From the NCBI GenBank assembly GCA_963978545.1, contig OZ021724.1:95649792-95713791 (forward strand): a DNA stretch of 64,000 nucleotides, read 5' to 3'. The stretch's first letter is position 1. Each line of letters opens with the position of its first letter. The translations under genes and the position numbers were made by a program. The stretch comes from Linyphia triangularis (taxonomy: Eukaryota > Arthropoda > Arachnida > Araneae > Linyphiidae). The notes beneath the pieces are model-generated. The model made no database searches, had not been told where the DNA came from, and worked only from the letters and a program-made list of their open reading frames with translations. Below, in pieces: positions 1 to 12,265 of the stretch.

Positions 1-403
1 CGTCATCCATGTCCTGTATGATTCACATTGAAAATGCGCATGCGTAAAACTCCCGTCAAAAGTTTGATAATAAGAATAAATTGTTTTATACGTTTTCTTT
101 CAGGCCACTTTGTTTGGTAAAGAACGTGTATTTATATAATAAATTTAGTTTAAAAAAAAAAATTTTAACGCATATACGGAGATTTTACGTATATTACTTA
201 GATTTGTACTTTAACTTTAAAATTTCAAAAAGTTCCATGCTTTTAAAGAAAGTGCTTTTGAGGGAACAAAATTTAAAACATTACTTTTTTTAATGTATTA
301 GCGAGAAAATTGTAGAATTCTTTTAGCCTCTTAGTTCAGCGTTCACCTACCTTATATGTATTAAAGTTTTTTTTTTTTTATTTTTTTTATATATATATTT
401 TTT

Positions 404-1100
404 ACTTTTAATCACCCATGTGTTAACATAGGGTAATGAAAGTATAGCATTTGGTCTAAATATTTTTTTTTTTTTTTTTTTTTTTGCATTTCTAAACGTT
501 TTCGAACGTTCTAAGTTCCAAAAGGTGGAGAAAAAATGTCCGTTTGTGACCGTGGTCAGCATAACTCCCGAAAGGATTGACCTTCGAAATTCCATTTTTG
601 CATACGAGTTAGAGGTAGTCATGGGACCTGTCATTAAGGTTTTCGTTAAAACTGCCCATGCACAAAAGCAACTATTATTGAAATATATTTATATATTTTT
701 TTTCCAACAACTGCCAGAAAATGGCTCGAACGATTTTTATCAGAATCGTCGTGGTAATGCATCTTAAGGTATGATCTAAACATCCCCCACCTCCGAAATT
801 CCAGTATAAATGCGATAAAGGCTTAAATGGCTGAATAACGAATGTATTGAACTGTGACCAATGTGCAATTAAAATGTATGTGATGTCCCTCCCCCCGCTG
901 TTTTTAATTAATTACATCCTCCTGAATATAATCCTACCGCAGCCCATGATCGTTGGGAAAATGGTAGCATTTGTCTTTGGGAGAGGAACATTGCTAGAGC
1001 CGTTTTTTTGGGAATTGATGAAAAAGTAAATTCAATGGCAATTTAATCTTCAATGGCAGCTACCTTACGCTCATGCGCTATTTTGACGAAAACCTTACTG
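404..1100 (+). repeat. Palindrome-bearing dispersed repeat, copy 1 (continues at 2687)
   Basis: Starts with the 40-bp imperfect palindrome (404-443), then ACTCCCGAAAGGATTGACC and CATGGGACCTGTCATTAAGG. Interrupted by the hAT element at 1101 and resumed at 2687-3030 (GGTCAATCCGTGGAACC). Confidence 0.65.
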
Positions 1101-2686
1101 CAATGGCGGATCCAGCCAGGGGGCGCGGGGGGCGCGCGCCCCTCCCTCAGCTTAAGTCTATATATTTCTTATTTAAATAAGTTTACGCTACAAACATATT
1201 TCGTCCTTCATCTAATTTCTGAAGAAAGGAAAAAAAAAAAAAAGCTTAATTTTGGATCAAGGTTCTTTTTATAGCCTTCTCCCTCCTCATTCAAACGGAC
1301 GTTGAAAGACTGTACAAGCATTCAAACCTCCACCCCCTTGATCTTGAAGACATCTTCACGACACTTCAAAACACACCCCTTTCTGTTAAAAGTATCCTGG
1401 GATCGAATTATCAATAAATATTCTCCACGTCCTCCAGGACCAAAGATACCCCTCCAGGACCAAAGATACCTTTTTCTGTCGGCTGGGAGGAAGAGATTTT
1501 GACTCTCACGTGCGTAATGTTCAATGCCAACCAGGGGGGGGGGGGGAGAGAATGAGAGGTTGACCATTTGGGTTACCCTCCCTCCTTGGAAATCACCACC
1601 TTCATTCAGCTGGACATGGTAATTGGCTAAACTTTAAAGTTTTGATAGAAAGGAAGAGGAAGGTTGTTTATAAACTAAACTGCATTAGAACTCGTCCAGC
1701 TCTAGCTCGTGCTTGCGTTTCGGCTTGTAAATAAGCGCCATATGTTTGAATTCAGATTAAAAATCCTCCTTTGCAACACCACAGTGGAAAGGTATGCCAA
1801 TTTTTTACAAGAAATAGACTTACAAACAGTTTTGTAAAAAGTATTATCTGTGTAAAGTAGCAGTACTCGGTGGGTGCCCACGGGAAGCTGGAAGATCTAC
1901 TATTTTTAGTGATTATTTCGGGGGAGGGGGGGGGGGAGTTATTGTTTTACGATATTATATAATGTCAAATTTCATTACTGGACTTTTTCATTTAATTTTA
2001 TCATTAGACTTTTTCATGTGTAAGTATAACTATTGGCAATAGAGACTTCGAAACTGGGATTTGTTTTGTAATAGCTGATAAAAAATTAAATTGTATTTGT
2101 TTCTATTGCCTTATTAAAAATATTACTTATAATTATTAGTAAAACATTCTCTTTGGAAAACAATTTTTCCCTACATACTTTAGATTACTCGAGTAGCTAT
2201 GGATTATCCAGTAAAACTACGTATTTTTACTTATTAAGCTCACTGCATTAATATTTTATGACTATGTTAAATTTTGATATACAATTACTGATTTCCCAGT
2301 TTGATGTAAGTATAATGTAAGGTTTATACTTAGTCACAAATAAAAGTATCAAAAGTTCTCGCTTTCATTGGAATTTCTTCAGTATAATCGATACCTCCGG
2401 AAATGTAGCTTGCTAAAATGTTTAATACGTACGGTACATTTTGAATACAATTTTTTTATTAAATAAAATAGTTAATGAAAAAACAAAAGGAGAGTGTTAA
2501 CCACCCTACTCTAAGCTATTAAGTCGGAGATGTGACGATGGGGGGGGGGGGGGGGCAATCAATGTATATTTATGATCTTGAAGTATACTTTTTCAAAAAA
2601 CTTTTTTTAAATATTCAATTTCGTCCTGACTAAGGCACGGAAAATTGTTGCGCCCCTCCCTCAAGAAAATCCTGGATCCGCCACTG
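1101..2686. mobile_element. hAT-type non-autonomous element with perfect 8-bp target duplication
   Basis: Left end CAATGGCGGATCCAG, right end CTGGATCCGCCACTG (inverted). Both flanks are CCTTACTG (1093-1100 and 2687-2694). The dispersed repeat it interrupted continues smoothly on the other side (CTTACTG followed by ACAGGTACCATGG). 1,586 bp, with no transposase ORF and several G-runs inside. Confidence 0.85.
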
Positions 2687-3429
2687 CCTTACTGACAGGT
2701 ACCATGGCAACCATTTACCCGTATGCAAAAGTTGAACATCGTCGGTCAATCCGTGGAACCTATATCATTAACGATTTTGTCAAAATTGCACATGTGTATA
2801 GAATAGCTGCCATTGAAACATTTATGTTGCCGAAAAATGACTCTTAACGCTTTTGATTAAAACCGTTGTGATAATGCCTTTTAATATGCTCTAAACATCC
2901 CCTCCTCCGAAATTTTCGTAGAACTGCAGTAGCAGTGTGAAGAGGGGAGAAACAAATGTCATTCCTAAGCTCTCTTCCCGTTGTACTCGAAAGAAAGGAT
3001 GATGCAGTATTTATCGAAAAATATATCGCCAATTTCGCCGTTTTAGAAGCCTTTTTTTTTTTTTTTTCCCCTTTTATTAATCGTTAAAAATATCGTCAAA
3101 CTGATCATTTTCTTAAAATTATGAAAATATGAAAATGAACAGGGTAAATTACATCAATCCATAACAACTTTAAATGCAGTGACCATAGGCGTCAACTACA
3201 CGGGGTCAATGGAGGAATCCGCCCATATGCAAGGGGCAAAGGTATTATTTCACCCAGCTCCAAAAATCTATAAAAATATGTTTTCCAATATAAACTAAGG
3301 GTGTGGAACATCGCACAACTTTCAATTACACAATAATACTAAAGGGGATTTGTGTCATTTACAGTTTTTACATGTTCATCATTCATTTAGCAAAAGGTTT
3401 GGAGATATTTTTTTTTTTGTGATAAAAAC

Positions 3430-3570
3430 CTTAATGGTAGGACCTTGGGCCATCACCAACCTGCTCAACAAATTTAAACATCGTAGGTCAATTTGTTCGA
3501 GAGTTATGCTGACCACGTACACACAGACACACACACACACAGACACACATTTTTTCTAGATCACTTTTTT
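3430..3570 (-). repeat. Palindrome-family repeat fragment, with (CA)n microsatellite
   Basis: ACCTTAATGGTAGGACCTTGG and CATCGTAGGTCAATTTGTTCG are the reverse complement or variants of family words. ACACACAGACACACAC at about 3521-3549 is a simple repeat. Confidence 0.5.
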
Positions 3571-3921
3571 GAGATCAGGGGTCGTTCAAATATTACGTAA
3601 GCATGTTTTTGGTAATTTTTGACCCCCTCCCCCCCTTTGTCAGCAAAAATAAGCAAATCGCATACCCCCCCCCTCTATAATTACGTAAGCATACAGTAAC
3701 CCCCCCCCCCCCCTTGCTCCTGATGATTTTTTTTTTTTTTTTTGATTTTTTTTTTTGTAACGTTAATAATCTAAAAAAAATAATTAGGATTCAATGCAAA
3801 TAATGAACTTTAACTCGCCTTAAAAGGGAAAAAAATATATATATTTAATTTTTTTTAAATCTTAAGTTTATCACAATTTTAATGGCACATAAATGTAATT
3901 TTCATAATCAATGAAGTCTAT

Positions 3922-4536
3922 CTAGTCAGATGTTATCCAGGGTTGCTCTAGCCAGTTTTTAATGTCTGAAATTATAGGGTTTCTGGCATCTGATGTTATT
4001 GCTTCATCACTTGTTTCGCACAAGGAATCTGGGCAAACTTCCTCTTCGCTTATCCACTTGGTATTTTCCATACCTTCTACATAATTGATGACGCACATCA
4101 GTTCATTTGCTCGACGAGCAGCAATTCTCATAGGCCGAACTAGGCAGGCTCTCTGGCTATTTTCGCCATGAACAATTTTCTTATGACGAATTGTCAATTT
4201 TAGTGAAGCGTGGTACAAACCACATTTCCCACAAGTCCTTGCAGACAATTGTGATTTGATGGACGGACAAAAATAGTCATATGGCATTTTTAAAAATCCC
4301 CCCAGGGGGACATGCAGGTTCAAGCTTAGCCGGAGACTTAATTCCAGGAATTCCCCTTCCTCACTTGTTATTAAATCGTGTGGTGTTTGGGCCATTTTGA
4401 TAGGTGGAGGTATAAAGCGTTCTTTTAAAATGCGAAATAATACACTACGAGCAGGAGAGCAACACTGCTTTTCTTCGCATTTTACAATTTGTAGAAAGTA
4501 TTGACTCTCTTGCACGTGCTTCGAATACCAGTTCAT
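3922..4536 (-). CDS. Transposon-like ORF with a zinc-finger-like CxxC...HxxxxH motif, 204 aa
   Basis: A single open frame from ATG 4536 to the stop at 3922. I do not know a named family. Near the N-terminus it has KCEEKQCCSPARS then FIPPPI; in the middle TCGKCGLYHASLKLTIRHKK, which could be a C2H2-type finger; the C-terminus is acidic. The style resembles uncharacterised ORFs found in many copies in arthropod and cnidarian genomes. It is flanked on both sides by the same-direction string TTGTCAGCAAAAATAAGCAAATC next to long C-runs (around 3637-3660 and 4618-4640), and lies within repeats. It is probably part of a mobile element and not a host gene. Whether it is expressed cannot be told. Confidence 0.5.
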   Translation of the reverse strand: MNWYSKHVQESQYFLQIVKCEEKQCCSPARSVLFRILKERFIPPPIKMAQTPHDLITSEEGEFLELSLRLSLNLHVPLGGFLKMPYDYFCPSIKSQLSARTCGKCGLYHASLKLTIRHKKIVHGENSQRACLVRPMRIAARRANELMCVINYVEGMENTKWISEEEVCPDSLCETSDEAITSDARNPIISDIKNWLEQPWITSD

Positions 4537-4674
4537 ATCACAGGGGTTTTTTTTAGAAATAAAGGGATTATTAAATGCTTACGTTAAGCATCGCTCATAC
4601 CCCCTCCCCCCCCCCCCTTGTCAGCAAAAATAAGCAAATCTTTTTTTCGAAATTTTTTTTTTGACCGAATATAT

Positions 4675-4762
4675 ACTTTCATTACCCTATGTATTACATA
4701 TGGGTAATTGAAAGTAAAAATGGCCTGTTTGGCGATATTTTTTACGATAATTCTTGAATGGG

Positions 4763-4796
<34 letters not shown>

Positions 4797-5110
4797 TTAT
4801 AAAATGGTTATTTTAGCGATATACTTCAAGATAATTCTTATCCTTTATCATAAATGAAGCTGACTAGATAAAAAAAAAAAAAAAAAAAATGATCATTAAT
4901 GAGGTATGCTCAAAGAAAGAAGACTCTGTGTTGAAGACATTCGTTTTTCAACTTTTTGCGCCGTTAAAGCATTTTTACGGGAATTTTGGAGGTGGGGATG
5001 TTTAAAACACATTAAGAGGCTTTACCACAGCGATTTTGAACAAAATCGTTCAAGCCGTTTTTTAACACTTACTGAAAAACATGATTTTTTCAATGGCGGC
5101 TATCCTACCT
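4675..5110 (+). repeat. Palindrome-bearing dispersed repeat, copy 2
   Basis: Palindrome at 4675-4715; two poly(A) runs (4771-4795, 4871-4889); then GGAGGTGGGGATGTTTAAAACAC and ACCACAGCGATTTTGAACAAAATCG-type family sequence. Confidence 0.6.
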
Positions 5111-5519
5111 AAAGAAAAGAAATCCCATATAAATGGAAAGTAAACACAATATTTGTAAGCATACTATTCACCCTTCTCCTCCAAATGAGAATCAACTAAG
5201 TGACGCAGCTCTTTTGTGCAATTTCATAAAAATATACATTTTAAAGTGTAGGAAAGTAGTTTAAAGTGTTGGAATAAGTAATTTTGTAATGATGAGGTTA
5301 CTGGTATAGGCTTTTTTTCATTAATTATTTTCTAGAATTATTAAAATTTGCTTTCTTCATTTTAGTGCAATATCATAAAAGTATATAATTTAAAATAATT
5401 ATAAAATAATATAATAAATTATTTTATAATGATGAACTAACTGGTTGGTGTTAGTCTTACTTTTTCCACAAAATGTTTCCGCAAACAGATAGAGAAAAAT
5501 GTATTGCGTGGTACAGAGG

Positions 5520-5868
5520 TAGACTCAATCTATTCAGTAGGTAAATGGCAGCCACGTAATTTTGACGAAAACTTTAATGACAGGTGCCATGGCACCACTC
5601 ACCCGTATGCAGTTAGTTAAATAGCATCGTCGGTAAATCCGTTCGGCAATTATGCAGACCACAGATATTTTTCTAGACCACTTTTTACTTTCAATTACCC
5701 ATATGTATACATAAGGTAATAAAAGTATAGTGTCGGTTCAAAAAAAAAAATCGTTTTATATATATATATATATATATGCATTCCTCCACGTTTTGGAACA
5801 TCCTGATTTCAAAAAAATTATCTAGAAAAAATGTCTATCTGTGTGTATGTGTGTACGTGATCAGCATA
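5520..5868 (+). repeat. Palindrome-bearing dispersed repeat, copy 3 (continues at 8899-9005)
   Basis: GACAGGTGCCATGGCACC, palindrome at 5687-5726, then TGTCTATCTGTGTGTATG. Split by the hAT element 5869-8898; after it comes AGCATAACTCCCGTGCAAATTG and GGACCTACCATT. Confidence 0.65.
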
Positions 5869-6397
5869 CAGGGACGACGCGAACGGGGGGTGAAGGGGGC
5901 GTCTCGCCCCCCCCCCCCCCAAAGTTTTAGAAAGTTTAACAGTCGGAAAATTTTCTAAATTTTATCGAGCCTTTTTTTTAAAGTTGATCCACAATAAAAT
6001 CGAATTGAATGAAAAAATATTAAAAAAAAATTATATATATATCGAACAAAAAATATTAAAAATACCGACCCGAGTTTCACAAATCGGCATTTTTACACTA
6101 GAAGTCTATTATTTTCCCGTATACATTAATGGACTGCGCACACAAATATAATAGGTATCTTGCGAACACAAATCATTCAATCATTATCTCATCCCTCCAA
6201 AGTTTTTAGAAAAGAAGGAAGGCACGAGACAAATTTCCAAAATGTCATCAATTCATCAAGCTAAATAAAGTGGAGAATGCCCAAAGAGCGAACTCCCTTA
6301 GCAATATTTCAAATTCAATCTGAAATATGTACTTAACCATTGCCTTAAGTACCAGATGCGATCATTTTTCTGTTCTCCTTAAAAAAAAAAAAAAAAA

Positions 6398-6540
6398 CTA
6401 GACAGCGAGATTGCGGGTTTGAGTCCCGTGTAAGGCATAGGTGTTTGTAAATGTATGTTGACTTGTCAAATGACGAATGTTTCGGCGTATCATATCCCTC
6501 GTGCTCCTGACGGCACCAGATAATCTGAAAACAACCAACC
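6398..6540 (+). mobile_element. SINE fragment of the same family, 5' truncated
   Basis: From CTAGACAGCGAGATTGCGGG (B-box half) to ACAACCAACC; lies inside the 5869-8898 hAT element, after a poly(A) run. Confidence 0.75.
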
Positions 6541-7194
6541 TGAAAAATTTACTTTTTTGGACTTTGGTCGTTTTTCATTTCTAGTCCTCAATTTTCCTTC
6601 AATTTCAAATCAGTACATTTAATTCTTTAAATCGTCAAGTCGACTGTCGTAAGTTTTTTAATTCAGTCACCTGGTAAGCACACACTATATTCTCAGGAAG
6701 AAACTAAAAATAATTACTTATTCTTCCAATTAATAGATAACTCTGATGTGTTACAGTAGGTGACATTTTTAGTACGTCAGGTAACGCCTCAAAAACCATG
6801 ATATGCCCATTAAACGACATTTACATGAAGTGTGTATTGCACGTTATATGAATTGAAAGTCTTACAGAAAATTTCAAAACATCTAAATTTTAACATCCGA
6901 AAAAGCCCTCTTTTAACAAATACATACCTTACGTACACCACTGATCTGGCGAGAAGTTTCAATTTCGAATAAAACTCACTTATTTTTTGGTAAAGATAAA
7001 AATAAAAAATACATTTTATAAGGTTATTCAACGAGGTTTATTTTTACTTATTACGAACGTGAAGTTGAGTGAAATGGAAGTAGCGTACAATTCTGTTGAA
7101 AAATATTTCTATTACATTTTGCCAAATTATTGCAATTAATGTCAAGTAGAACTCTATAAATGATGTTATATAGTATTTCATTTATTAAAATTGT

Positions 7195-7640
7195 GTAACG
7201 GTGTACGGTAATGGAGAGTCGAACACGGGACTCCTAGATCAGAAGACAGGCGCGCTAACCACTAGGCTAAAGTGATCACTAGTGCCTATGTGTTGTATCT
7301 GTCATTTGTACTCGAGACCACGACATAGCCTTTTCCCAGTGATTTGCAAAGGGGTGAACGATTGAGTTGCTTGCGTGTGAGTTGAGTGTGGCAGTGAGCC
7401 GCCAGAAGTTGCTTTCTGTGTGGCATTGAGTCACCAGAGATGCTGAGGTGGTAGTGTGGAGGTCGTGCAGTAGATGGTGCCACTAATGTGTTCGAATATT
7501 CGGGTCACCAATGTAATGGTGTGCGCTAACGGGGAGTCAAACCCGGGACGCCTAGATCAGATGACAGGCGCTCTAACCACTAGGAAAGAGTGACCACTAG
7601 TGCCTAGGTGTTGTATCTGTCATTTGTACACGAGACCACA
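7195..7640 (-). repeat. Direct pair of tRNA-like repeats ~310 bp apart
   Basis: Two related ~120-bp blocks (about 7195-7320 and 7507-7635). On the minus strand each reads TAGTGGTTAGCGCGCC-like A-box and a GTTCGACTCTCC- or GTTTGACTCCCC-like B-box, followed by a shared tail (CACTAGTGCCTA, GTTGTATCTGTCATTTGTAC on plus). Probably two tRNA-derived SINE heads or one duplicated. Confidence 0.6.
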
Positions 7641-9009
7641 ACAAATGTGTTGCCGAAATAAAGCATGCCATGTAAATTGGAAGGCAATGTCATATTTATT
7701 GCAACAAAATAATCATTGGAAAAGTATTGAAAGGTTTGTTACAATACTATCTAACAATTATTATAATACGTTAACAAAACGTTTTTAATAATTATTGTAG
7801 TTTGAAATGCAATTATATTGCTCATGAGCGCCGACAGGATTATTTGCAGGGATGTGCAGATCGCTAACAGGGAGGTATAAGGTGACAAAAGTCTTTGTTT
7901 AATCTTAGATTTTTCGAAAATTGGAATTGGACATCCTAATTTGATGTTTGCTAATAGCTGTACAAAATTTTTTGCTCGAATTGATAATTTACTACCTATA
8001 TATTTTGTTCTTGTGAATTACTTCTTCCACAATACTTTATTTTTCGAAAGGCAGGAGGGAATGCAAGTGCATGTTTCTTATGTGTCCCTGGCATTGTCTC
8101 TATTATAAAAATCGCAGTGTTTCGCGTAGGTAGTTTTGTGTGATAGCAATAATCTGCCAGGATTTTACAAGGAAGAATTTTTCCAGAATTTGTTTGATTA
8201 ACTTTTCTTACAATTCTAAATTAGAGGCACCTATTTGATCAATATTTTTCATTTATTTTATTCCGTGTTGTAGTGCGATTTCCATCCATTTTACACGTTT
8301 AATTAATTTTTTCGAAACTGCAATTTGAAAGTTAATTTTTTTTTATTGAGATGGAGCCTTTGTATTACTCATGTTACTGAATTGGTTCAAGATTGTAAGA
8401 ATGCATTCTATCTGCAAATGATAAATGTCTCCCCTCTCCCTAAAAAAGCATTTCGAAAAATTATCCCCTTTGTTCGGGAAAGAGGGGGTTATTTATTAAA
8501 CAAAAATTAAAAATTAAATGAATTTGATGGAACTTTAACTAAAATATGATGGGAATTTACTTAAAATATGACATTAATTACGTATTAATGAAATGCCATA
8601 AAATATTAAAAACACTAATTAAAATTAATTACACATTAAATAAAATAATTCACAATTAAATAAAAAAAAATAACACTTAGTTATAAACTCATTAACAATT
8701 ACGCACTAATTAACAAATAATTATATATTAATTAAAAAAATTATGCATTAATTTTGTATTAATAAAATTTAATTAATAATAGATTAACACCTTAATATGG
8801 ATATTTTCTACATTTACACCTTACTTGTCTTGATTTTAGTCAGCAAAAGTATGTCTAACGCCCCCCCCCCCCAATCAAAATTCTTAGCGACGGCCCTGTC
8901 AGCATAACTCCCGTGCAAATTGAACTACGGTGCTAAAATTTTGTGTGCGAGTTGATGATGGTACAAGGACCTACCATTCCGGGTTTCGTCAAAAATTATT
9001 GAGGCAACA

Positions 9010-11240
9010 AGTTTGCTACTTATCGGATTTATTTTACTTACCGTAGAAATTGAATCTTCAATTTAGAAAATTGCAAAATATATAATTTTAGTTTTGAACT
9101 AATAAATACGACTGTACTGGTTGTAGTGCACGAGCCGCTACTGTAGTATACTATTTCCAAAGCAACTCCTTAATGTAAGTATTCCAAAAAAAAAAAAAAA
9201 AAAAAACTTTTGGCACAATGACGGCTATTGAAGATGGGACTTGCAATTTAACTTTGAAGCTCTGTCAAACTCGAAATCATCATTAACGGTAAGAATGATC
9301 ATTAGCGGTATTTTAATAATTGCGAAAATTGTAATTAGTATACCCAAAGATACTCCTAATGTTTTCCTTTACAATTTGTTTTTTGTCATTTAAGTAAATG
9401 CTGATTTACACATTACTAGGTGGCGTGCTAGTTGAGTTCTCTAGTCCTAGATGCCAGATATATATGAAGGATTTTGATTCTATCTAATAACAACCAACGT
9501 TTATTTACAATTCCTTCATTAATTCTATAAAACGTTAGGCCTGTGCCTAAGCATTTCTCAATCCAGTAGGCTAAATACAATGTCGCAGCTCTAAGGCCTG
9601 CGACTTTCCTGTCATAGGAACCGATGGCGAGTTCTTCTCCCTCTTCCACTAAGGCAAGGCAGTCAAGCGCTTTTCAAGTGGTCTGGCCATCTGGTCAATA
9701 TCCATTACAATATATACTATAGCACCTTGAAAACACTTCTTTGAAGTCACACTTGCCAGTGACTGAAGAAACCAATTTTTGTCTCTAAATTTGAATGCCC
9801 CCCCCCCCCCCTCCCTCTCCATCAGTTAATGGCATTGCGTGAAGGAGATCTGACATTCCATTCTCAATTTACTATTGACTTTCCAATCTACTTACAGTTG
9901 ATTTCCTGAAATGCCAGCTAGCAAGTCGATTTGAAAATAAGTGTCAGGTTAGGTTCTCTGTTTACACAGCTGTAGTAATTGGAACAATACAGTTATTATA
10001 CAAGCATTTTCGCTACTAATCCGTGGTCACAGAAGAGCACGGGTAATAGAAGTTGGCACGTTAGCAAGTAGAAAATGTTTCATCTAATTAGAACTTCGAT
10101 ATACTGGAGCGCCAGTGATAAACTAACTTATCCAGTGATTGGGATGCATGAATTATTTATACGGTACTAGTCACTGGCATCTAGTACTGGCAACGTATAA
10201 ATCAGCCTCAAGTGAATGAAGAAAGAAAGAAATTTTTACACATTCATAAACAAATTCTTTTTTTCTAGTTATCGTACCCATTGGTAAAAGCTACGACGTC
10301 ATATTTATAAAAATACAAATTTTGTTTGTTAACTGTGACTTTAAACACTTGCAATCGATGGATAAAATGTGAATAATTTCTTAAATGTTTACATTGTGTT
10401 TCACAACAAATTCAGATAAAATTTCGATGGTTTCTGACTTACCTTACATAAATTGTCTATTTTTATAAATTAAAATGTGTTAAAACTATTATGTAACCCT
10501 TTCATTCTCGGCATAATTTCTACACCCTTAAAATTGACGAACATAAGACTTGGGAGACATGTAAGAATTTTTATTTTTGTTAACACATGGTTTGACACAA
10601 TTACAGCTTGATACTATCAATACTTTGTGTTCCTGAACTGATAAATTTACAAACATAATTCACCTTTTTACTTTATTAAAATATATACTTAATTCCTTAC
10701 TTGTAATTTCCAAGTTAGTAGCTGTTATTAATGGCTTTAACTATATGCAAGCCATAGCTTCTAAGGTCTGAGATTGTAGCCAACACTTTGCTATTTTTAG
10801 TGCAGATGCGCTGCAAACACCTGAAGATTTTAAACTTTATTTATAAAGTAATTAATTTCATTAGTGTTATTCCTCTACTAGGTATTCATTTTGTGAACAG
10901 TTTTATAATTCTATAACTCTAATTGTCTTTTTTTGTTTACTCCAAACAATGTTATTGAAAATTGCCAAGTACCAAAGTTTATAAATGTTAGCTCTATTGT
11001 TTTCCTTAATTATTATTTTGTCTTATTGCACATATTTTCCACTTCATTAAAAGGAAATGTCAGTCTCTCTCTGCACCTTAGACCTTATGTTATTTTTTTT
11101 TCAGCCACAATTTCTATTGAAGTATTGCTTTGGAGTACTTGTATGAAATTTTATACCAGACGATCAGTAAAGTAAAATGTTATTAAAAAAATTTGGTGGC
11201 GAAATAACTAGTGTTTTGTTCTTTTTTATTATTATTAATA
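9010..11240. other. Intergenic, nothing recognised
   Basis: AT-rich with homopolymer runs (A-run at 9187-9206, C-run at 9798-9810). No gene, splice-consistent exon or clear repeat boundary seen. Confidence 0.5.
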
Positions 11241-11898
11241 TAACCCACTGACGGTCATGCATGTATATATACGTCATTTGATCCCCAGTTTTTCCAGCAA
11301 TACACAACATTTTTAAATTTATAAATAGAATTTAAAATTAAATATTTTTTTAAATATTTTTACTAGAATGATAGTTTAAAACTTATCTTAAACAAAATAA
11401 ATAAAGGTACTCTTCCATTATCCGGGCGCAAATGTCGCCAACCAAACGCGAGGCGAAGCGAATGACAAAGCAGTCAACAGAATAAAAGTCGAAAGCGTTC
11501 AATTATAAACAAATATAGAAATATTATTTAATAGTAAACAAAACAAGTTTGACTATAAACAGATATTAATGAATTGTAAACAAAACAGTTTTACCCAAAA
11601 AGAATGCTTATAATAATTGGTTTTTCCAAAATACTGTGATGTCCTTGAGAATTTGTTCGAATGGATTGTCTACTCTTTGTCTCCCCAAACGAACTTTTCC
11701 CTTATGGTTGTAAGAAGAAATTTAGCGAAATTCTACATTATTTGGCAATTTATCGCTTGCGCCCAGAAAACGGAAAAGCACCTAATTAAAAAATAATAAT
11801 AAAAAAGTTATGTATTTGAATTAGAAATATAATTTAAAAATTATTGCAGGGAAAACAACTGTAGAATTTCCCCCATTCCCATGACCGTCAGTGGGTTA
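11241..11898. mobile_element. MITE with 19-bp perfect inverted ends
   Basis: TAACCCACTGACGGTCATG at both ends, inverted. The right flank gives TTAA; the left is TATAA, so the target site is partly eroded. Encloses the MITE 11406-11782. Confidence 0.75.
11406..11782. mobile_element. Nested MITE, 377 bp
   Basis: Ends GGTACTCTTCCATTATCCGG and (inverted) GGTGCTTTTCCGTTTTCTGG, both followed by GCGC. Contains a GC-rich patch (CAAACGCGAGGCGAAGCG). Confidence 0.6.
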
Positions 11899-11902
11899 AG
11901 TA

Positions 11903-12039
11903 CAGTCAAACCCCATTAACGCAAAATCACTTAACATGAAATCCTGTATAACGCGAAGTAAACACAGTTCACCGTACTTAAAACTTAATGTTAATTTATT
12001 CAATTATCACAAATAATTTTGCTTAACAGGGTTTGACTG
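11903..12039. mobile_element. MITE with CAGTCAAACCC ends and TA flanks, copy 1
   Basis: CAGTCAAACCCCATTAAC at the left, inverted GCTTAACAGGGTTTGACTG at the right, TA on both sides. The ends resemble pogo/Tigger-type elements. 137 bp. Confidence 0.75.
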
Positions 12040-12054
12040 TAATTATAAGCTAGC

Positions 12055-12265
12055 TTACAAAAACTTATTAAGTGTAACAATAAAAAAGTACTAGTTATTT
12101 TGCATCAAAAATTTCTTAATGAAATTTTATTACTCTTGCTATGCCTGTAGTAAAATATGTTACAAAGATACTTAGGCAGAAATTGTGGCTGAAAAGTAGA
12201 GCTTTAGGTTTTTGGGGCAGAGACAGACTGACATTCCCTCTTAACAAATTAACTTTCTAAAAAAA
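12055..12265. repeat. Dispersed repeat shared with 42840-43075
   Basis: Both blocks contain AGCTTA(C/T)AAAAACTT, ACTAGTTATTTT, AATGAAATTTTAT, and end with GCAG(A)GACAGACTGAC(A/G)TTCCCTCTTAA. Same orientation. Nature unknown. Confidence 0.6.

Larger units (their letters stand above)
5869..8898. mobile_element. hAT-type element, 3.0 kb, perfect 8-bp target duplication
   Basis: Ends CAGGGACGACGC and, on the other strand, CAGGGCCGTCGCTAAG, a typical hAT terminus. Flanks are TCAGCATA at 5861-5868 and 8899-8906. The insertion splits a copy of the dispersed repeat, whose GTGATCAGCATAACTCCCG is restored when the element is removed. No transposase ORF seen; it holds a SINE fragment (6398-6540) and a duplicated tRNA-like repeat (7195-7640). 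Confidence 0.88.

Noticed and set aside
3521..3549. CRISPR-like or tandem array
   Set aside because: Simple CA microsatellite only; no spacer structure anywhere in the window.
9428..9649. 73-aa minus-strand ORF
   Set aside because: No recognisable motif or splice context; length is within chance for this composition.
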